Assembly (NCBI GenBank): GCA_023819375.1
Contig: JAMWDI010000001.1
Coordinates: 171,685 to 235,684, forward strand
Length of the DNA stretch: 64,000 bases
From: Candidatus Omnitrophota bacterium
GTDB taxonomy: Bacteria > Ratteibacteria > UBA8468 > B48-G9 > JAFGKM01
Direction: 5' to 3'
A program made the position numbers and the translations under genes. Of the stretch, positions 59,427 to 64,000 are shown piece after piece. The notes under the pieces were generated by a model that searched no databases, was not told the DNA's origin, and saw only the letters and a list, made by a program, of their open reading frames with translations. Each line of letters opens with the position of its first letter. The first letter of the stretch is position 1.

Positions 59427-60542
59427 ATGGGAAAAATTATTGTCAAAAATTCAAAAAGGGACTGGTATAATTTCCCTTTAAATGTTGAATTTGAAAAAGG
59501 AAATTATATTTTGAAAACAGAAAAAGATAAATTTTTTGCTCAGAGTATATTTGAAAATGGTAAAAATTATATTGTTTTTCTCCCTGGAATAATAGAAAAA
59601 GAAGAAGAAATAGAATTTAAAATAGAAAAGGAAGAAAATATTCCTGAAAATGTAAAAGTTGTTGATGATGGCAAAGGAAAAGTTGACGTTTTCATAAATG
59701 AAACTCTATTTACAACCTATAATTATTCACAAAATAACGCAAGACCATTTTTAAATCCTGTAATTGGACCATCTGGAAAATCAATTGTAAGAAAACCCGC
59801 AAGTCCAGAAAATATAGAAAAGTTTGATCACATTCATCATAGAGGAATATGGGTTGCCCATGGAGATGTAAATGGAATAGATAACTGGTCAGAATTAGAG
59901 GGTCATGGAAAAACTATTCATAGAAAATTTTTAAATCTCATAAGTGGACCAGTTTTTGGACTTATACATGCATTAAGTGATTGGGTTGATAATAAAGGGA
60001 AAAAAATACTTGAAGAAGAAAGAATAATAAAAATTTACAATTTACCTTTTGACCATAGAATTATTGATCATATATTAATTTTAAGAGCAAGTGAAACAGA
60101 GGTAGTTTTTAAAGATACAAAAGAAAGTGGCCTATTAAGTATAAGAGTTCATCCAGAAATGGAAGGGAGAAATACTGGAATAATTACAAATTCTTATGGA
60201 GCCACTGGAGAAAAAGAATGTTGGGGAAAACGATCTTTTTGGGTTGATTATTCGGGACAAATAGAAGGTGTAAAATGTGGAGTATCTATATTTGATCATC
60301 CTTCAAATTTAAGATATCCAACCTACTGGCATGTAAGAGATTATGGCCTTTTCAGTGCAAACTTTTTTGGACTCTCAGATTTTTACAATGACAAAAAAAT
60401 ATCAGGAACATATATTTTACCTTATGGTGAAGAATTAAAACTATTTTATAGAATTTACATTCATTCTGGAGATTGTGAAGAAAGTAAAATCAAAGAAAAA
60501 TATTTAAATTTCCTTTATTTACCTGAAATAGAAGTAAAATAG
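59427..60542 (+). CDS. DUF6807 (PmoA-like annotated) family protein
   Basis: FLNPVIGPSGKSIVRKPASPENIEKFDHIHHRGIWVAHGDVNGIDNWSE and FDHPSNLRYPTYWHVRDYGLFSANFFG; RBS AAAAGGAGG. Confidence 0.68.
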   Translation: MGKIIVKNSKRDWYNFPLNVEFEKGNYILKTEKDKFFAQSIFENGKNYIVFLPGIIEKEEEIEFKIEKEENIPENVKVVDDGKGKVDVFINETLFTTYNYSQNNARPFLNPVIGPSGKSIVRKPASPENIEKFDHIHHRGIWVAHGDVNGIDNWSELEGHGKTIHRKFLNLISGPVFGLIHALSDWVDNKGKKILEEERIIKIYNLPFDHRIIDHILILRASETEVVFKDTKESGLLSIRVHPEMEGRNTGIITNSYGATGEKECWGKRSFWVDYSGQIEGVKCGVSIFDHPSNLRYPTYWHVRDYGLFSANFFGLSDFYNDKKISGTYILPYGEELKLFYRIYIHSGDCEESKIKEKYLNFLYLPEIEVK

Positions 60543-60551
60543 GATTCAAAA

Positions 60552-62081
60552 ATGGAATATTTGATGGGTATTGATGTTGGAACAACAGGAGTTAAAATTC
60601 TTATAATTGATATAGAAGGGAATTTAAAAGGATCCAGCACAGTTGAATATCCATTAATAACTCCAAAACCTGGCTGGGCAGAACAAAATCCAGTTGATTG
60701 GTGGAATGCAACCTGTTTGTGTATTAAAAAAATTCTTAAAAAAACAGGAATAAAAGGGAAAGAAATTAGAGGAATAGGCCTAACAGGGCAAATGCATGGT
60801 GCTGTATTTCTGGACCAAAATAATAATGTAATTTATCCTGCAATTTTATGGTGTGATCAAAGGACAGCAGAGGAATGTAAAGAGATTAATAATATTGTTG
60901 GAGAAGATAAGGTTTTTGAAATAACCTGTAATCCTGTTCTAACAGGATTTCAAGCCCCTAAAATTTTGTGGTTAAGAAAGAATAAACCAGATATTTACAA
61001 AAATGTAAAAAAGATATTATTACCAAAGGATTATATAAGATTTTGTTTGACTGGAGAATTTGCAACAGACGTTTCAGATGCCTCTGGAACATCTCTTTTT
61101 GATGTTAGAAAAAGAAATTGGTCAGAAGAGATATTAGGGAAACTAAATATTCCGGTTGAATTTTTGCCAAAAGTATATGAAGGGACTGAAATTACAGGAT
61201 ATGTTAAAAAAGATGTAGCAAAAATTACAGGTTTAAATGAAAATACACCTGTTGTGGCTGGAGGAGGAGACCAAGCATGTGGAGGAGTTGGAAATGGAAT
61301 CGTAGAAGAAGGAAAAGTTTCAGTAACAATTGGAACAAGTGGAGTTGTTTTTGCTCATTCAGAAAAAGTAATTGTTGATCCGAAAGGAAGACTTCATACC
61401 TTCTGTCATGCTGTCCCTGGAAAATGGCATCTAATGGGTGTTATGCTTTCTGCCGGTGGTTCTTTCAGATGGTTAAGAGATACATTATGTGATGAGGAGA
61501 AAAAAGAAGGGAAGAAAAAAAAGATAGATCCATACGAAATAATGATAGAAAAAGCAAAAAATATTCCTGTTGGCTCAGAAGGACTTATATTCCTTCCGTA
61601 TCTGACAGGTGAAAGATGTCCTTATCCTGATCCATATGCTCGAGGCGTTTTTTTTGGTTTATCGTTAAAACATACAAAATCTCACATTATAAGAAGTGTA
61701 ATAGAAGGAATTACTTTTGGTTTGAAAGACTCAATAGAAATTATGAAAGAGATTAATTTACCTATTGGGGAAAAATTTATTGCAAGTGGCGGAGGAAGTA
61801 AAAGTAATTTCTGGTGTCAGTTAATGGCTGATATCTTTGGAAAGAATATTGCAAGATTAGAATGCCAAGAAGGAGCACCATTTGGAGCAGGAATACTTGC
61901 AGGAGTAGGCATTGGCTTATTTGAAGATGTTAAATCTGCCTGTAAAAAAATTCTTAAAGAAAAGGACATCTTTTTATATAATGAAGAAAATTTCAAAAAA
62001 TATGAGAATTTTTACAGAATTTATAAAGAATTATATCCTTCCTTGAAAAAAAATTTTGACAATCTCTCACAAATTTTGTAA
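60552..62081 (+). CDS. xylB: Xylulokinase (FGGY carbohydrate kinase)
   Basis: MGIDVGTTGVKILIIDIEG, GLTGQMHGAVFLDQNNNVIYPAILWCDQRT, GGGDQACGGVGNGIV, ASGGGSKSNFWCQLMADIFG. Confidence 0.93.
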   Translation: MEYLMGIDVGTTGVKILIIDIEGNLKGSSTVEYPLITPKPGWAEQNPVDWWNATCLCIKKILKKTGIKGKEIRGIGLTGQMHGAVFLDQNNNVIYPAILWCDQRTAEECKEINNIVGEDKVFEITCNPVLTGFQAPKILWLRKNKPDIYKNVKKILLPKDYIRFCLTGEFATDVSDASGTSLFDVRKRNWSEEILGKLNIPVEFLPKVYEGTEITGYVKKDVAKITGLNENTPVVAGGGDQACGGVGNGIVEEGKVSVTIGTSGVVFAHSEKVIVDPKGRLHTFCHAVPGKWHLMGVMLSAGGSFRWLRDTLCDEEKKEGKKKKIDPYEIMIEKAKNIPVGSEGLIFLPYLTGERCPYPDPYARGVFFGLSLKHTKSHIIRSVIEGITFGLKDSIEIMKEINLPIGEKFIASGGGSKSNFWCQLMADIFGKNIARLECQEGAPFGAGILAGVGIGLFEDVKSACKKILKEKDIFLYNEENFKKYENFYRIYKELYPSLKKNFDNLSQIL

Positions 62082-62107
62082 AATTATTAATTTAAAAGGA
62101 GTAATAA

Positions 62108-62506
62108 ATGGAAAATAAAGATAAACTTATTATTGGTATTGGAAGAAGAAAAAAAGCCACAGCAGTTGTAAAAATGAAAGAAGGAAAGGGTGAAATTATA
62201 ATTAATAAAAGAACACTGGAACAGTATTTTCCACTTTTTTATCAAAGAGAAGAAGCAATTAAACCCCTGATAGTGACTGATTTAAAAGATAAATTTGATT
62301 TTGAAATAAAAACAGAAGGTGGTGGAATAAGTGGTCAAGTGGATGCAGTGAAACTTGGAATTGCAAGAGCCCTTGTTAAGTATGATCCATCTTTAACCCC
62401 AAAATTGAAAGAATATGGACTTCTTACAAGAGACCCGAGGATGAAGGAAAGAAAAAAGTACGGACAGAAAGGAGCAAGAAAAAAATTCCAGTGGACCAAA
62501 AGATAA
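62108..62506 (+). CDS. rpsI: 30S ribosomal protein S9
   Basis: GIGRRKKATAVVKMKEGKGEIIINKRTLEQYFP; C-terminus DPRMKERKKYGQKGARKKFQWTKR. Confidence 0.98.
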   Translation: MENKDKLIIGIGRRKKATAVVKMKEGKGEIIINKRTLEQYFPLFYQREEAIKPLIVTDLKDKFDFEIKTEGGGISGQVDAVKLGIARALVKYDPSLTPKLKEYGLLTRDPRMKERKKYGQKGARKKFQWTKR

Positions 62507-63522
62507 AAGTTGGAATATTTGGAGCAAGTGGTTATGCTGGACAGAAACTTATAGAAATTCTTTTAAATCATCCTTTTGTTGAAATAACTGAATGTTATGT
62601 TGCACCAGAAGAAGGAACACCTACTTTAGAAGAAATTAATCTTAAATTTAAAAAAAGAATAAACTTGAAATGTAAAAATTCTCCTGATTGGAAAAGCATA
62701 GAAAAAAATTGTGATTGTGTCTTTCTTGCCTTGCCACATATTGTATCTATGAATTTTGTTCCAGAAATTTTGAAAATTGGGAAAGTTGTGATTGATTTAA
62801 GTGCTGATTTCAGATTTAAAAATGTTGAAACCTACGAAAAATGGTATACAAAACATAAAAACCCTGAACTTTTACAGTCTGCAGTTTATGGCCTTCCTGA
62901 AATGAATAGAGAAAAAATAAAAGATGCAAAACTTATTGCAAACCCGGGATGTTATCCTACAAGTATTATATTAGGTGTTTTACCACTTATAAAAAAGAAT
63001 TTAATAAAAAATGAAATAATTGCAAATAGTATAAGTGGTGTTTCAGGGGCTGGAAGAAATCCTTCCTTTTCTAATATGTTTGTTGAATGTAATGAAAATG
63101 TGAAAGCATATAAAATCGGAGAACATCGGCATCAACCTGAAATAGAAGAAATTTTAAACAATTTTGGTAAAAAAAATTATAAAGTTCTTTTTGTTCCCCA
63201 TCTTGCTCCATATAATCAAGGGATTTTATCAACAATTTATGTTGAATTAAAAGAAAAAACAAATTCTGGAGAGATACAGGATTTATATAATGAATTTTAT
63301 AAAGATGAACCATTTGTGAGAATTATGGATTATGGAGAAAGTGCTTCAACTAAAAATGTTTTTGATACAAATTTCTGTGATATTGGAATTAAACTTATTG
63401 ATGAGAAAAAAGTTGTAATAACTTCTGCAATAGATAATTTAGTAAAAGGGGCAAGTGGTCAAGCAATCCAAAATATGAATATAATTTTTGGTTTTAAAGA
63501 GACATTACCTTTCATATTTTAA
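62491..63522 (+). CDS. argC: N-acetyl-gamma-glutamyl-phosphate reductase
   Basis: KVGIFGASGYAGQKLIEILLNHPF, DLSADFRFKNVETYEKWY, IANPGCYPTSIILGVLPLI, SGVSGAGRNPSF. Confidence 0.96.
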   Translation: MDQKIKVGIFGASGYAGQKLIEILLNHPFVEITECYVAPEEGTPTLEEINLKFKKRINLKCKNSPDWKSIEKNCDCVFLALPHIVSMNFVPEILKIGKVVIDLSADFRFKNVETYEKWYTKHKNPELLQSAVYGLPEMNREKIKDAKLIANPGCYPTSIILGVLPLIKKNLIKNEIIANSISGVSGAGRNPSFSNMFVECNENVKAYKIGEHRHQPEIEEILNNFGKKNYKVLFVPHLAPYNQGILSTIYVELKEKTNSGEIQDLYNEFYKDEPFVRIMDYGESASTKNVFDTNFCDIGIKLIDEKKVVITSAIDNLVKGASGQAIQNMNIIFGFKETLPFIF

Positions 63523-63534
63523 ATTTTTAAAAAT

Positions 63535-64000
63535 ATGAAATTGGTCTTTCTTGATAGAGACGGAGTTATTTCAATTTTTACACCAAATGATTATATTAAA
63601 AAATGGTCTGAATTTGAATTTATACCAGAAGGGATTGAAGGATTGAAAATTTTAAAATCTGCAGGCTATAAAGTTATAATAATTTCAAATCAGGCAGGCG
63701 TTAACAAAGGGCTCTTTACAATGGATGACTTAAATGAGATAACAGAAAATATGTTGGAGGAATTGAGAAAAAAAGGGATTGATAATATTTTAAAAGTTTA
63801 TTACTGTATACATAAAAAAGAAGAAAATTGTGAATGTAGAAAGCCAAAAATAGGGCTTTTTAAAAAAGCAGAGGAAGATTTTGGAAAGATTGATTTTTCA
63901 AAAACATATTTTATTGGTGATTCTGATATAGATATTATTGCTGGTAAAAATATTGGAACAAAGACAATTTTAGTTTTAACAGGAAAAACGAAATCAAAAG
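63535..64000 (+). CDS. gmhB: HAD-family D,D-heptose 1,7-bisphosphate phosphatase-like (GmhB), 3' truncated by window edge
   Basis: My translation MKLVFLDRDGVISIFTPNDY...VIIISNQAGVNKGLFT...YYCIHKKEENCECRKPKIGLFKKAEEDF...YFIGDSDIDIIAGKN; not in the ORF track because it runs off the end. Confidence 0.8.
   Translation, partial: MKLVFLDRDGVISIFTPNDYIKKWSEFEFIPEGIEGLKILKSAGYKVIIISNQAGVNKGLFTMDDLNEITENMLEELRKKGIDNILKVYYCIHKKEENCECRKPKIGLFKKAEEDFGKIDFSKTYFIGDSDIDIIAGKNIGTKTILVLTGKTKSK

Noticed and set aside
1-64000. CRISPR array, prophage or transposon
   Set aside because: No regularly spaced direct repeats, terminal inverted repeats, integrase or transposase motifs seen; runs of A/T are compositional.

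Overview
AT-rich, gene-dense bacterial chromosomal window with about 55 protein genes, one tRNA-Val(UAC), short intergenic gaps and many stop/start overlaps. I saw no CRISPR array, rRNA, integrase or transposase. The left edge truncates ahcY and the right edge truncates a GmhB-like HAD phosphatase. Recognisable blocks are: ahcY-coaE-rho; a leucine operon (leuA-leuC-uroD-like-leuD-enolase-like-leuB); a thiL/G1P dehydrogenase/argG/short NAGS/purN/gpsA/plsY/corrinoid-protein run; tRNA-Val; dnaK; an isolated V/A-type ATPase B-D pair; purM; a cell-shape cluster (mreB-mreC-mreD-pbp2-rodA-radical SAM); a sigma-54 signalling island (40.1-51.1 kb); orphan rnfB; truA-murB-ddl-ftsQ-ftsA-ftsZ; a sugar-catabolism cassette (TIM-barrel isomerase, Gfo/Idh/MocA, DUF6807-like, xylulokinase); rpsI-argC. 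The best candidate for an undescribed system is the sigma-54 island. It is an apparent five-gene operon: B12-binding radical SAM, KAS with a predicted Cys-His-Asn active site, membrane histidine kinase, degenerate histidine kinase, and an NtrC-type activator with GAFTNA in place of GAFTGA. Opposite it lies a receiver/degenerate-kinase fusion gene preceded by a near-perfect -24/-12 sigma-54 promoter, followed by a convergent rpoN. All assignments come from reading motifs; no database search was run.
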